In this document: one piece after another, positions 16,512 through 25,466 of the stretch
How positions within the stretch are numbered: the stretch's first letter is position 1
Layout: every line of letters begins with the position of its first letter
Position numbers and translations under genes: made by a program
Origin: a virus
Reading direction: 5' to 3' (one strand)
IMG/VR virus record: IMGVR_UViG_3300026519_000011
Coordinates: 1 to 64,000 of that record
Length of the DNA stretch: 64,000 bases
The notes under the pieces: generated by a model
Database searches by the model: none
Seen by the model: the letters and a program-made list of their open reading frames with translations, nothing else
What the model was told of the DNA's origin: nothing

Positions 16512-17339
16512 ATGGCGGGTTGTAGTTCAAAAATCGGAGCACCAAAAACGAACAAATATGTGTTCGGCTCGGCTGAAGTCCGCGTAGGCGTTCTAAGCAA
16601 AGTAAACAGGCTAAAGCACGAAGACTCTCTTGGTGTGTTATCGGATGTTACGCTATCCTTCACTAAGGAGTTCACAGAACTTCGTGGTGGACCAGGAAAT
16701 GCTGTACTAGGTCGAGGACTTACAGGTACTGATTCTAAAATTACCGCCACGCTTTCTGAACATACGCACCGTAACTTAATGCTCATGGTAGGAAATGGTC
16801 TTACCACTGCTACCAAAGAACATGCAACTACCGTTAATGCTTCAGCGGCGGTTGGCGATACAAGTATCACCATCGCGGCAGACGGTACAGGTCTTAACGC
16901 AATAGCGCAAGGCGACATCCTAAGTGTGTATAATCAAAGTAGACCTGAAGACGTTCAGATACTCCGTGTAGATTCTATTGCTGGAACTGCTGTGACGTTA
17001 GATGCCGGTACTCCATTACTCTTCGCGGTGGAGCCTTTGGACATTATTACCTTGGTAAATCCTGTTGGCGGTGGCGCTAACTGTGGAGAGCAATATCTCA
17101 CGATACAAGTTGTTGCTGAGTCTAGCAACGGCGGAGCACCTACTGTTATCCAAGGCTGGTACGGGTCGGTTACTTCTGGTCTTGATTATTCACAGAACAA
17201 TCAGGGCTTCTCTGAAGCTACTGTGGAGTTCAGTCTCTACCCTGTGCCTTCTAACTTAACTAAGACTGGCGCAATTATGGAACACGCCGCTGAGTTAATC
17301 GCGGGCGCACCTACATTCCAGATGTATTCTGATGTGTAA
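16512..17339 (+). CDS. Major tail (tube) protein
   Basis: A 275-residue protein, with aggag 8 bases upstream of ATG. Beta-rich and Gly/Thr-rich, with an internal insertion (residues ~105-170, VGDTSITIAADGTGLNAIAQGDILSVYN) resembling an added Ig-like or beta domain, and a C-terminus (SEATVEFSLYPVP) like the closing strands of tube subunits. Gene order (completion protein, tube, chaperone, tape measure) supports the role. A copy of the dispersed palindrome (16447-16465) lies in its leader. Confidence 0.7.
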   Translation: MAGCSSKIGAPKTNKYVFGSAEVRVGVLSKVNRLKHEDSLGVLSDVTLSFTKEFTELRGGPGNAVLGRGLTGTDSKITATLSEHTHRNLMLMVGNGLTTATKEHATTVNASAAVGDTSITIAADGTGLNAIAQGDILSVYNQSRPEDVQILRVDSIAGTAVTLDAGTPLLFAVEPLDIITLVNPVGGGANCGEQYLTIQVVAESSNGGAPTVIQGWYGSVTSGLDYSQNNQGFSEATVEFSLYPVPSNLTKTGAIMEHAAELIAGAPTFQMYSDV

Positions 17340-17344
17340 GCACC

Positions 17345-17378
17345 ATGAGTAAAAAAGATTCAAATCTTTTTTACTCAT
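17345..17378 (+). promoter_or_regulatory. Perfect hairpin covering the chaperone start codon
   Basis: A 16-base arm beginning with the ATG itself (17345-17360) is repeated in inverse at 17363-17378 with a 2-base loop. The stem is A/T-rich in its centre and contains the coding sequence MSKKDSNLFYS. It starts 5 bases after the tube stop. It could hide the start codon until translation of the tube gene opens it, or act as a partial transcription barrier because a T6 run lies in the 3' arm. Confidence 0.7.
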
Positions 17379-17872
17379 TACAGAACCAAACAAAAATAGC
17401 CTTGGCGAAAGTTGAGGCTATTTTTATGGCTATGGATACCTCCCCAGACACCTCTATGGAAGAGGTGCTTCTTTCGGTGGGTGTAGATGAAAGCGACCTA
17501 GAACAAACAGCTCTGGCGATTACCGACTGGTTCAACCCTGAAAATTCAGAAGACGTAAAGAGTAAATCAGCAAAGAATTCTGTAAAAATAGGAACAGCGT
17601 TTCACGACACCCTCTCGAAAGCGGGGTTCACCGATGTCTGCCTTTTAGTGGCTGACTACGACATAGCCCATGCCTTGCATCTTTATCATGAGGAAGATTT
17701 CAGGCTTGTGCTATACAGTTTCAAGTTAAAAACTAAGATGATAATGGCTGAGGCCACCACTACTTACGAGGCTATGGCCGCCGTATTTGGTGGCGGAGAA
17801 GGCGCATCCTCAGGGGAAGAGACTGTCATAGATATGTCTGAAGGTCTAAAAGGCGGTATGATCACCGGCTAG
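17345..17872 (+). CDS. Tail assembly chaperone
   Basis: A 175-residue protein between tail tube and tape measure, the invariant location of the chaperone that coats the tape measure during tail assembly. Mostly helical and acidic (TSMEEVLLSVGVDESDLEQ), with a Gly/Ser-rich tail (GGGEGASSGEE). The start codon lies in a perfect 16-bp inverted repeat. Two short continuation frames follow the stop (see 17842-17955 and 17894-17977), relevant because many such genes make a longer frameshift product. Confidence 0.65.
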   Translation: MSKKDSNLFYSLQNQTKIALAKVEAIFMAMDTSPDTSMEEVLLSVGVDESDLEQTALAITDWFNPENSEDVKSKSAKNSVKIGTAFHDTLSKAGFTDVCLLVADYDIAHALHLYHEEDFRLVLYSFKLKTKMIMAEATTTYEAMAAVFGGGEGASSGEETVIDMSEGLKGGMITG

Positions 17873-17955
17873 TTTTGTACGTCAACCCCCTCAATGCAAC
17901 ATTCCCAAAAACTTCACCACCTGCTAGAATGCTGGGACATTTTACTGCATATTAA
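17842..17955 (+). other. Open -1 frame after the chaperone: possible frameshift extension
   Basis: The -1 frame relative to the chaperone is open from 17842 to the TAA at 17953-17955, spanning the chaperone stop (17870-17872) and most of the gap to the tape measure gene. A slip near CTAAAAG (17846-17852) would add ~34 residues. The slippery site is weak compared with known heptamers such as GGGAAAG, so this is only a candidate. Confidence 0.25.
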
Positions 17956-17977
17956 AGAGAGACATCCTCGTGGATAA
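17894..17977 (+). CDS. Possible 27-residue ORF between chaperone and tape measure
   Basis: ATG 17894 opens a frame (MQHSQKLHHLLECWDILLHI...) in the same frame as the chaperone, one TAG downstream, ending at 17977, 8 bases inside the tape measure gene. The helical look and the stop/start overlap are protein-like. It could be a separate small chaperone piece or a read-through product. No convincing ribosome-binding site is seen. Confidence 0.25.
   Translation: MQHSQKLHHLLECWDILLHIKERHPRG
17922..17933 (+). promoter_or_regulatory. Candidate late promoter box TGCTAGAATGCT
   Basis: Same 12-mer as at 13763 with one change, 37 bases before the tape measure start. TTCCCA lies 17 bases upstream of TAGAAT but matches the -35 consensus poorly. 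It would give the very long tape measure and distal tail genes their own start point. Confidence 0.35.
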
Positions 17978-20900
17978 TAGCATTCAGATAGAAGTTCTAG
18001 CCTTACTTGATCCTAAATCTGGTGGTGTGATAAACGAGGGAAAGTTCGCCAAAGAACTCACTAAAGACCTCAAGAAACTCATAGCGGATACCGAGAAGAC
18101 ACTTAAACAGCTTTCGGTAAACCCCACTCTAGCCGTACACCCTAAGTACGCAGGTATGCGTGACAAGTCCAAGTTCTTGGCGGCCATTAAAGCAGATGCA
18201 GGCAAGTTACAGAAGGAAGCCAAGGCAGTCTTCGAGAAGATGCCTATCCACGCTAAAATGGCGGTTGCTCTTGATATAGACGGGGCTACCAGAGAGTTCT
18301 CTAGACAGCTAGATACCTTGCAAAGAAGCTTGGTTGCCGTGGCGAATAGTCGTGGTGGGCGGATAAGTAAAGAAGTATCCAAGGCGCTCAACCTAAACCC
18401 GAAGGCGTTAGTTAATCTTGGTACCTTAACTAAAGGACAGAACGCTACCGTGTCGAGACGTGTCCAGCAGTCGTCCACTGCCACGTCAAAAATAGCGGAG
18501 GTTGGTAATAGCGCCGCATTAGGTAAGCAGGTACTGAAGTCTGTCTCAGGAAATATCGACAGGGTGGCTGAGAAACATCTTGCCGCAGTGAACACCTTCC
18601 TTAAAAGTGAGCAGAAGAAACTAACAAAACTCCTCGCCACCTCTAAGACCACCAGTGACAAGGTAATAAGCAACAGAGAGGCGCGCCTTGATGCTATCAA
18701 TGACAGCCTACAGCAAAACAATAAACGCTATAGTACTTACGTTCGTAACCTTGAGGCTGCTGAGGCTCACAGAGCGCGTATACGACGCACTGCTGATCGA
18801 ATCAACCAACAAGGTGCTGGGTCATCTTTACGTCCAGACAACCTTCGACTAGGTAAGGATAAGTTAGACGCGGAATTAATCCGGGAGCGAGCCGAGTACC
18901 GAAAAGAAAGACAGACATTATCCAGCAGGGAACGAAGTGACCGACTTGCTTATCAAAAGAGTATTTCCAATGCCAGCAGGGAGATACAGAAGAGTCTCCG
19001 ATCAGCACAGAACCACCAAGATCTGCTAAGAAAAAGAGAAGGAATAAATAAAGTAATAGGATCTACTAACCCTATTAAGCAACTCACCTCGTACACCAGA
19101 GGGCAGGCTAGAACCATTAACCAGATGTATAAATTGGTTAATGATAGTGATGTTATACGAAAAGGTAAGGTGGTAACGGTAGATAGCTCACACGCTACCA
19201 GAAGCCGTAAGGCGCTACTCACAGCGTTCAATGATGGGCAGGCAGAAAGTCTGTTCGAGAACCGCAAGCAGACCCGTGTATTTAAAGACTTGCACAAAGC
19301 CGTCAGCAGGACGGACAATAAGCGTGGTAAAGAAAAAGAGGATGCCGTCCTTAGAACCATAGCGGATACCCAAAAGAAGTTAGATACCTTCTTGGCCAAC
19401 CCCAACAAGTTGGATGAAGATGGCAGAAGGGCGTTACTAAAAGATACCAGAGACGCCGCTAGAGCGGCGAAACGTCTGCGCCAGACCTCCTCAATAGGTA
19501 GTGAGGCTAACGCGTCATATCGTAGACAGGAGCAGTTACTTGATAAAGGGGTGAGACAGCTCACTAAATCCATAGATAACAACTTGTCTAACGACGTTAA
19601 GCAAAGGGTAGCAGATCGAATCTCGAAAGGACTTACGGGCAGTAAAGGCCACGTAACCGTACCGGATAACGTAACCCCTGCACAGGCTTCGTTTATAAAA
19701 GACCTATCCAACTCCTTCAAGGATACCTCCCTCGTGGAGTCGGTTGGAAAGAAATTCGAGGACATGACTCGGGACGATTTCCGTCGGCTAAACAAGTGGA
19801 AGGATGATGTAACCAAGGCACAAAGGTTAGGTCTTATTAACGAAGCCACCGCTAGGACCGCTCACGAGCGCCTGACCTTAGCAGGGGCTAGACCAACAAT
19901 AGGTGGCACTGGCAACCTTGCCTACTCGCGTCAGTTCCAGTCAGATTACACCGCTGGAAAATTATCGGGGGCTAACACCGCTTCAGGGCTGGTTCAGAGT
20001 AAGGAACTGTTAGGGGCGCTTAACAAAGAGATAAACGCGACCACCAAGGCTCAAAGAGAAGCCCGAGTAATACAGGGTCAGCTTTCTGATCGTCTGCGTA
20101 CTGATAATTCCCTCGATGACGCTCAACGTAAGCAATTACGGGATACCATAGGGGTATTAGATAAGGCGTATAAGAAGCACGGGGAGCGCTTAGGTAATCT
20201 CACCCGCCATTATGAGAAAGTCGGAGGCATTCGGGGCGCACTTCGAGACTCCACCGATGGCAGAAGAATCCCTACGGGGTTAGGTGGTGGAGGCGGTCGT
20301 GGAGGTAGTGGTAGCGGAAGTAACAGCAGTATCGGGTTACTGCTACGACAGTTCGCCAGATTGTATTTAGGTTTTGCCGTATTGGGAACTGCCGTTAGCG
20401 GGGTAGTCGCGCTAGTAGGTGAACTGGCTACCTTAGACACCAATATGAAATCGGTGCAAGCGGCCGCACTTGGCACCACCGAGCAGATGCACGGCATACG
20501 TTCAGCCATAAAAGCTGTAGGTATCACCACTAAATTTACCATCGGGGAAATCTCTGATGCGGCAAGAGTGCTGGTACAGGCTGATGTTCCGTTAAGTGAA
20601 GTACCGGCCACCTTGCGAGCCACTGCTAACCTAGCGGCGGCAACGGACTCCGATGTAGGTATATCCGCTGACTTGCTGACCTCTTTCTCTAAAGTGTACT
20701 CAGAGTACAGTCCAGATCAAGTGGCGAGCTTGCTGACCAAGACGTTCAACTTGTCTAAACTAAACGCTGAAGACCTGCAAACTATTCTAGGAATATCCAC
20801 ACAAACCGCTAAGACTATGAACCTGTCTGGCGAGCAGTTCTTGGCCGCCGTATCCGTGTTGAGAAACCAAGGTCTTAAAGCCTCAACCGCAGCCACTGGT

Positions 20901-23900
20901 TTACGTCAAGGATTGAATGAGGTCTTCACGCCTAACACTAAGACTACGGAGAGACTAGGGGAACGATATGCAGCCATAGGTGAGAACCGATCAGCCGAAG
21001 AAATTCGCAGACGTTTCGCTGATTTCAGAGATGGCATGTCACCCTTGGTCGAGGTAATTTCAGAGCTTCGTCGTTTAGGTTTCGGAGGATCGGCGAAGAA
21101 AGAATTCAGTCGCTTCATAAACATTCGAGGTGAGAACGCCCTAAACGCCTTAGCGCGTGGACAGGACGACTTGGCCACCAAAGAGTTCCAATTACCTTTT
21201 GGTGACTCTGCTACCCGTGCGTCGGAAATTCAATTACAAGGTATCACAGCCACTATTAAAAACTTAGGGGCAGCTATTACGGTACTGTCTGATTCGGCGT
21301 TAGAACCGTTAATCTCCTTAGTTAAGGACGGGGCGAGGTATATGACCACCTCCCTCACCGACTTGGATAAAGCCAATACGAAAGCACTTGCTGAAGGTAG
21401 GTCAGGCATAGGTAGTACCGTCCTCACCTCCTTGATAGGGGGTGCGGCAGGTAACGCTCTGACCAGAGGAAGATCCTTAGGGACTCGTGTGGGGGCTATA
21501 GCAGGAGGCGCAGTAGCCGGTGGCGCATTGGGTGGGGCTACCTTATCGTCTGACAGGGATGTAGCACAGGTTAACGCAGGGCTAGTAGCTTTAGTCACTG
21601 CGTATGAAGCCTACAGCCTGTTCGCTAGGAGAAGCACGGCAGTATTGTCTAAACAAAGTGCTATGACCTTGCCAGCCCTTAACACCGCGTCTAAAAGCGT
21701 CGGTAAGATCGGTTCTGGTATCTCAAAGTTAAGAAGTGTTTCAGGCGCATTGGTCACGGGAATCCGTAGTTTCTTTGGGCCGGTAGCGTGGTTAGTCACT
21801 TTCGCCCTGCCGACTATTCTAGATATATTCAGTAGCACTGGAGTAGAGGAGCAAGCCGTAGCCTTAGACAAAGCATTATTGGATTCACAGGCGAAGATAC
21901 AGGCGGCCAAACAGGCGGCTGAACAGTTCACGGACACCCAAGGTGCTACTGCTGCCTCGGTGTATGAGAAACATGCCACGGCTGTTACTGAATTCAATAA
22001 GACGATGCACGACGCTGGGCTTAAAGTAGAGGACCGCACTACCTTGGTGGAGAAGGTAGGTGCTGTTATCGAGGAGGGTCTTGATGCGAATAATGAAAAT
22101 TACAAACAGCTGGCCACCTACTTAACGAGTAACTCTACGCTGGATAAGGACACCGTAGGTGACTACATACGCACGTTCCATAACCTACAACAGGCGTCGA
22201 ACAATTCACTGAAAGCCGCAGTAACAGAAACCAAAAACGTTATAGCGGGAATCGAGGATAAGGTTAAAGACGGGCAAGCTGTCTCAGAAGTTGAGACAGA
22301 AATGCTGGCTGCGTGGGAGTCCATGATCTACTCCAACGCAGATGTGTACGCCTTGTTCATGGGGGACATAGGTAACCTCAGCGCTGACGCCATACAAAAG
22401 GCTACTGGGTTACTAAAGAACGTGCAGGCGCAGTTTAACGCGAGGATTGCTAAAGCCTATAAAGGGGTGTTGACCGCCGAGCAGGAGACCATAGACAAAA
22501 CCTCCAGAGAACAATCTAAACTGTTCTTGGATAGGTTAGGTAAAGCCAGTGCGAAGCTAACCAATGCAGATGCCTACGATGACCCAGGAGGAAGCAAGGA
22601 GGACAAGGCTCGGTCTAAGAAGGAGTACGTTAGTTACCTTACCAACAAAGGTAAGGAGATATACTCCGTTTACCTGAAAGAGATCCTAAACCTTAACACC
22701 CGCTTAAAGGCTAACCCTACCACCGAAAACATAGCGAACGTACAGGCTGAGAAGGAAGAGCTGTACAAAACTGTGTCTAAGCTCCTTAAACGATCCTCGG
22801 ACGGCCTGAGGTTCTCCGGAGGTTTCATCCGAGATGCTAAGCAGACAGCTGAGTTGAGAAAGGTCTACAGCCAGACCCTTACCAACATCTCCCAGCTCGC
22901 TCTGGAGGATCATAAGAGCACTGTAGGTAAGGTGGCAGGGGCAGAGAAGTTAGCCATAAATAAGGCAGGATCACTAAAGGCTACCCTCGGCACCTTGATA
23001 AGCACGTTCGAGAAAGAGCGTAGCGCTGAAGGTAGTAAAAGTCTCCAGACCTTAGAAGATGTGATGTTAAAGCTCACAGACTCTCAGCGGGAAATGATCA
23101 AGACCGTAGGTTCTGGGTCTGCCGAAGATTTTGCTAGACAGTACTTGATAGCAAAGGATGGCGTACTTACCGATGATGCCAGCGTTAAACATAACAAAGC
23201 GCAGACTGAGAAATTATTCAACCTGCTAAAAACCTACTTGGTCTCTTCTGAGAGGTATCAAAAGGAGGTTGCCAAAGGGCTTGGAGGTTCTGATGAGTCC
23301 CTTAAATATGAAAGCGATGCGGTAGCGCTGAAACTAAAAACCCGTAAAGATGGGGCTACCAAAGAGAATAAAGCCCTTGTAGATCACTCCATATCGCTTA
23401 GAAGAAAAGCCCTAGAGTCCCAGCTTGCTAAGGCTAAGGCTACCTTACGCGCCACCCCTAAAAGTAGCGATAGAAATAATTACGTCTACGATGACTTGGG
23501 AAAGGCGAAGGCGGCTGTAGCTAAAATAGTAGCTGAGATAGGTATGTTAGGTGACCAGCGGAAACTACTGATACAGGGCCTGGAGAAGCGCAAACCTAGG
23601 GCGAAGCGTGACACTACCAAAAAGGACAAGGCTAAGAAGCAACGGGAGAAGGATAAAAAGAAACGGGAAGCTGACCGGAAGAAAGAACAAATCCAAGCGG
23701 CGATAGAGGCTGACCAGAAGAAACGGGCAGCAGATGCCTTGAATACGCTGAAGAAACGCTTACAAGGTCTCACGTTTGATGACACCTTGAACTCTGACGA
23801 ACTCAAGAAGGTTATGCAGGATCGCGCAAACCTCATGGCTATTATCAACGCCAAAGAGTTGGAGAAGGCTAACTTAGAGGCTATCGCTTCTGAGAAATAC

Positions 23901-25466
23901 CTCGACGGTAAACGTAAAGCGGCGGCGCTTGAGCGACGTAAGAACCAATCTACCCTCCGCTTAACAGAGGCGCAGAACCAGAATATTGAAGCGTATGAGA
24001 CCGCTAAGGCCGCCCTATTCTCTGAGAACATTACGGAAGCCATCACTAAGATAGAGAGAGAAGCATCGCCAAAGCCTTCTTTCTTACGACCTACCGATCA
24101 GAAGAAAGACAGTCGTGACAACCTGCTTGCCTCCGCAGTAGCCTCAAAGAAATTGCTGGCGTTACTGAATACGATAGATCCTAACGATGGAAAATTGAAA
24201 GCCACTAGAGAGAACTTACTGGCAAAAATTTCTCAGTCCTCTCAGACCATGGCAAACAATCTACAGGTGTTCGTTAGCGGTAGTAGTTTTGGTAAACAAC
24301 TAGAACTCATGGACACCTTGATAGCCATTCAGGAGTCTAGCCCAATATGGGACACCGTGGCTAGACTGCCTGACCTTCTATCTACCGCCATCATATCGCC
24401 ATTCTTTGAGAGCAAGCAGGACTCAGAAGGCAATGACATAGATTTAGCAGATCGCATCCTGTCTGCACTTGAGCAAGGCTTCAAAGCTGAGGTCCAGAAC
24501 ATTGCTACGGAGTACTTCAAACAAGGTATTGCTGGAGGTATAGGGGCGATTCTCGAGGACCTCCTCCCAGAAGATGGGGCGATAGAGGTTCAGAAAGACC
24601 TTAAACTTGCCAATGAGAAAAACACCGCTGCACTTATTAGGCTCACTACGCTTTATCAGAAATTAGCCGAAGGTAAAGACGTTACTAAGGCTTTCGAGGA
24701 TTATAAGGGGGATGGTACTACACCGCCTCCTGAGGCAGGAGACAAACCTCCGTACTCAATGGAAGAAGTAGTAGGAGGCGACAAACCTCCGTACTCAATG
24801 GAAGAAGTAGTAGGAGGTGAGGACGGTGAGGACGGTGAGGACGGTGGCGTTATGTCGGGTGTCCTTGAGGATTTCAAGGACGGCTTCTCAGCGCTGTTTA
24901 ATAAAGATGGTTCCTTATTTGAGAACATTGGGTCGTTCTTCTCGGAGATATTTGGTAAAGGCTCTGGCCTAGATGGGGCGTTATCCGGACTACTAGGTAA
25001 TATCTTTGGTAATGACGCAGGTGGAAAAGGGGAAGGTGATTTCTTTTCTTCTGTGGTTAAAGGTATATTTGGTGCCGCTAGTGGGGGCGCTAAATTTGCT
25101 AAAGGCGTAGCTGGATACGGTAAGATTTCAGGAGCTAAGGGACGAGACAGAATTCCTGGTCTAGGGGTTAGTGGTGGCGTGGTAGCCCCTATTATGGTTA
25201 GCGATGGTGAGTCTATCCTTACTCGATCTGCCTCTGAGTTGTTAGGATATAACCACATAGATGATTTAAACGCTGGGCGGTTCACTTCCGCTCCCTTGTC
25301 GGTGGAGAGCGCCGCTGGGTCAGGTGGGACATCCCAAGCCCCTGTTAACGTTTCTGTTGAGCCAGGAGTAACACAGGTGTTTGTGGGTAACGACGAAATA
25401 GAACGAGCTATGAACACGCGAGCAGGAAGGCAGGTCATTAGTCGTATCGCTAAGGAGTCCAAGTAA
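17970..25466 (+). CDS. Tape measure protein
   Basis: A 2498-residue protein starting at GTG 17970 (aaagagag upstream). The first ~780 residues are charged helix/coiled coil; a Gly/Ser-rich hinge (~770-785) is followed by hydrophobic segments (~790-815 and around 1140-1220), a typical tape-measure layout; 1970-2020 is highly charged Lys/Arg/Glu helix; the C-terminal ~300 residues include duplicated GDKPPYSMEEVVG units and Gly-rich membrane-like stretches. Tail length scales with this protein at about 1.5 angstrom per residue, predicting a tail near 370 nm. Its TAA overlaps the next ATG by one base. Confidence 0.9.
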   Translation: MDNSIQIEVLALLDPKSGGVINEGKFAKELTKDLKKLIADTEKTLKQLSVNPTLAVHPKYAGMRDKSKFLAAIKADAGKLQKEAKAVFEKMPIHAKMAVALDIDGATREFSRQLDTLQRSLVAVANSRGGRISKEVSKALNLNPKALVNLGTLTKGQNATVSRRVQQSSTATSKIAEVGNSAALGKQVLKSVSGNIDRVAEKHLAAVNTFLKSEQKKLTKLLATSKTTSDKVISNREARLDAINDSLQQNNKRYSTYVRNLEAAEAHRARIRRTADRINQQGAGSSLRPDNLRLGKDKLDAELIRERAEYRKERQTLSSRERSDRLAYQKSISNASREIQKSLRSAQNHQDLLRKREGINKVIGSTNPIKQLTSYTRGQARTINQMYKLVNDSDVIRKGKVVTVDSSHATRSRKALLTAFNDGQAESLFENRKQTRVFKDLHKAVSRTDNKRGKEKEDAVLRTIADTQKKLDTFLANPNKLDEDGRRALLKDTRDAARAAKRLRQTSSIGSEANASYRRQEQLLDKGVRQLTKSIDNNLSNDVKQRVADRISKGLTGSKGHVTVPDNVTPAQASFIKDLSNSFKDTSLVESVGKKFEDMTRDDFRRLNKWKDDVTKAQRLGLINEATARTAHERLTLAGARPTIGGTGNLAYSRQFQSDYTAGKLSGANTASGLVQSKELLGALNKEINATTKAQREARVIQGQLSDRLRTDNSLDDAQRKQLRDTIGVLDKAYKKHGERLGNLTRHYEKVGGIRGALRDSTDGRRIPTGLGGGGGRGGSGSGSNSSIGLLLRQFARLYLGFAVLGTAVSGVVALVGELATLDTNMKSVQAAALGTTEQMHGIRSAIKAVGITTKFTIGEISDAARVLVQADVPLSEVPATLRATANLAAATDSDVGISADLLTSFSKVYSEYSPDQVASLLTKTFNLSKLNAEDLQTILGISTQTAKTMNLSGEQFLAAVSVLRNQGLKASTAATGLRQGLNEVFTPNTKTTERLGERYAAIGENRSAEEIRRRFADFRDGMSPLVEVISELRRLGFGGSAKKEFSRFINIRGENALNALARGQDDLATKEFQLPFGDSATRASEIQLQGITATIKNLGAAITVLSDSALEPLISLVKDGARYMTTSLTDLDKANTKALAEGRSGIGSTVLTSLIGGAAGNALTRGRSLGTRVGAIAGGAVAGGALGGATLSSDRDVAQVNAGLVALVTAYEAYSLFARRSTAVLSKQSAMTLPALNTASKSVGKIGSGISKLRSVSGALVTGIRSFFGPVAWLVTFALPTILDIFSSTGVEEQAVALDKALLDSQAKIQAAKQAAEQFTDTQGATAASVYEKHATAVTEFNKTMHDAGLKVEDRTTLVEKVGAVIEEGLDANNENYKQLATYLTSNSTLDKDTVGDYIRTFHNLQQASNNSLKAAVTETKNVIAGIEDKVKDGQAVSEVETEMLAAWESMIYSNADVYALFMGDIGNLSADAIQKATGLLKNVQAQFNARIAKAYKGVLTAEQETIDKTSREQSKLFLDRLGKASAKLTNADAYDDPGGSKEDKARSKKEYVSYLTNKGKEIYSVYLKEILNLNTRLKANPTTENIANVQAEKEELYKTVSKLLKRSSDGLRFSGGFIRDAKQTAELRKVYSQTLTNISQLALEDHKSTVGKVAGAEKLAINKAGSLKATLGTLISTFEKERSAEGSKSLQTLEDVMLKLTDSQREMIKTVGSGSAEDFARQYLIAKDGVLTDDASVKHNKAQTEKLFNLLKTYLVSSERYQKEVAKGLGGSDESLKYESDAVALKLKTRKDGATKENKALVDHSISLRRKALESQLAKAKATLRATPKSSDRNNYVYDDLGKAKAAVAKIVAEIGMLGDQRKLLIQGLEKRKPRAKRDTTKKDKAKKQREKDKKKREADRKKEQIQAAIEADQKKRAADALNTLKKRLQGLTFDDTLNSDELKKVMQDRANLMAIINAKELEKANLEAIASEKYLDGKRKAAALERRKNQSTLRLTEAQNQNIEAYETAKAALFSENITEAITKIEREASPKPSFLRPTDQKKDSRDNLLASAVASKKLLALLNTIDPNDGKLKATRENLLAKISQSSQTMANNLQVFVSGSSFGKQLELMDTLIAIQESSPIWDTVARLPDLLSTAIISPFFESKQDSEGNDIDLADRILSALEQGFKAEVQNIATEYFKQGIAGGIGAILEDLLPEDGAIEVQKDLKLANEKNTAALIRLTTLYQKLAEGKDVTKAFEDYKGDGTTPPPEAGDKPPYSMEEVVGGDKPPYSMEEVVGGEDGEDGEDGGVMSGVLEDFKDGFSALFNKDGSLFENIGSFFSEIFGKGSGLDGALSGLLGNIFGNDAGGKGEGDFFSSVVKGIFGAASGGAKFAKGVAGYGKISGAKGRDRIPGLGVSGGVVAPIMVSDGESILTRSASELLGYNHIDDLNAGRFTSAPLSVESAAGSGGTSQAPVNVSVEPGVTQVFVGNDEIERAMNTRAGRQVISRIAKESK
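24741..24845 (+). repeat. In-frame tandem repeats in the tape measure gene
   Basis: A 39-bp unit occurs twice (24741-24779, 24780-24818) with one mismatch, followed by a 9-bp unit GAGGACGGT three times (24819-24845). They encode GDKPPYSMEEVVG twice and EDG three times. Confidence 0.9.

Noticed and set aside
17984-19849. Long - strand frames opposite the tape measure gene (245 and 298 codons)
   Set aside because: Ser/Leu/Ala-rich mirror frames with no start signals, produced by the codon bias of the + strand gene.
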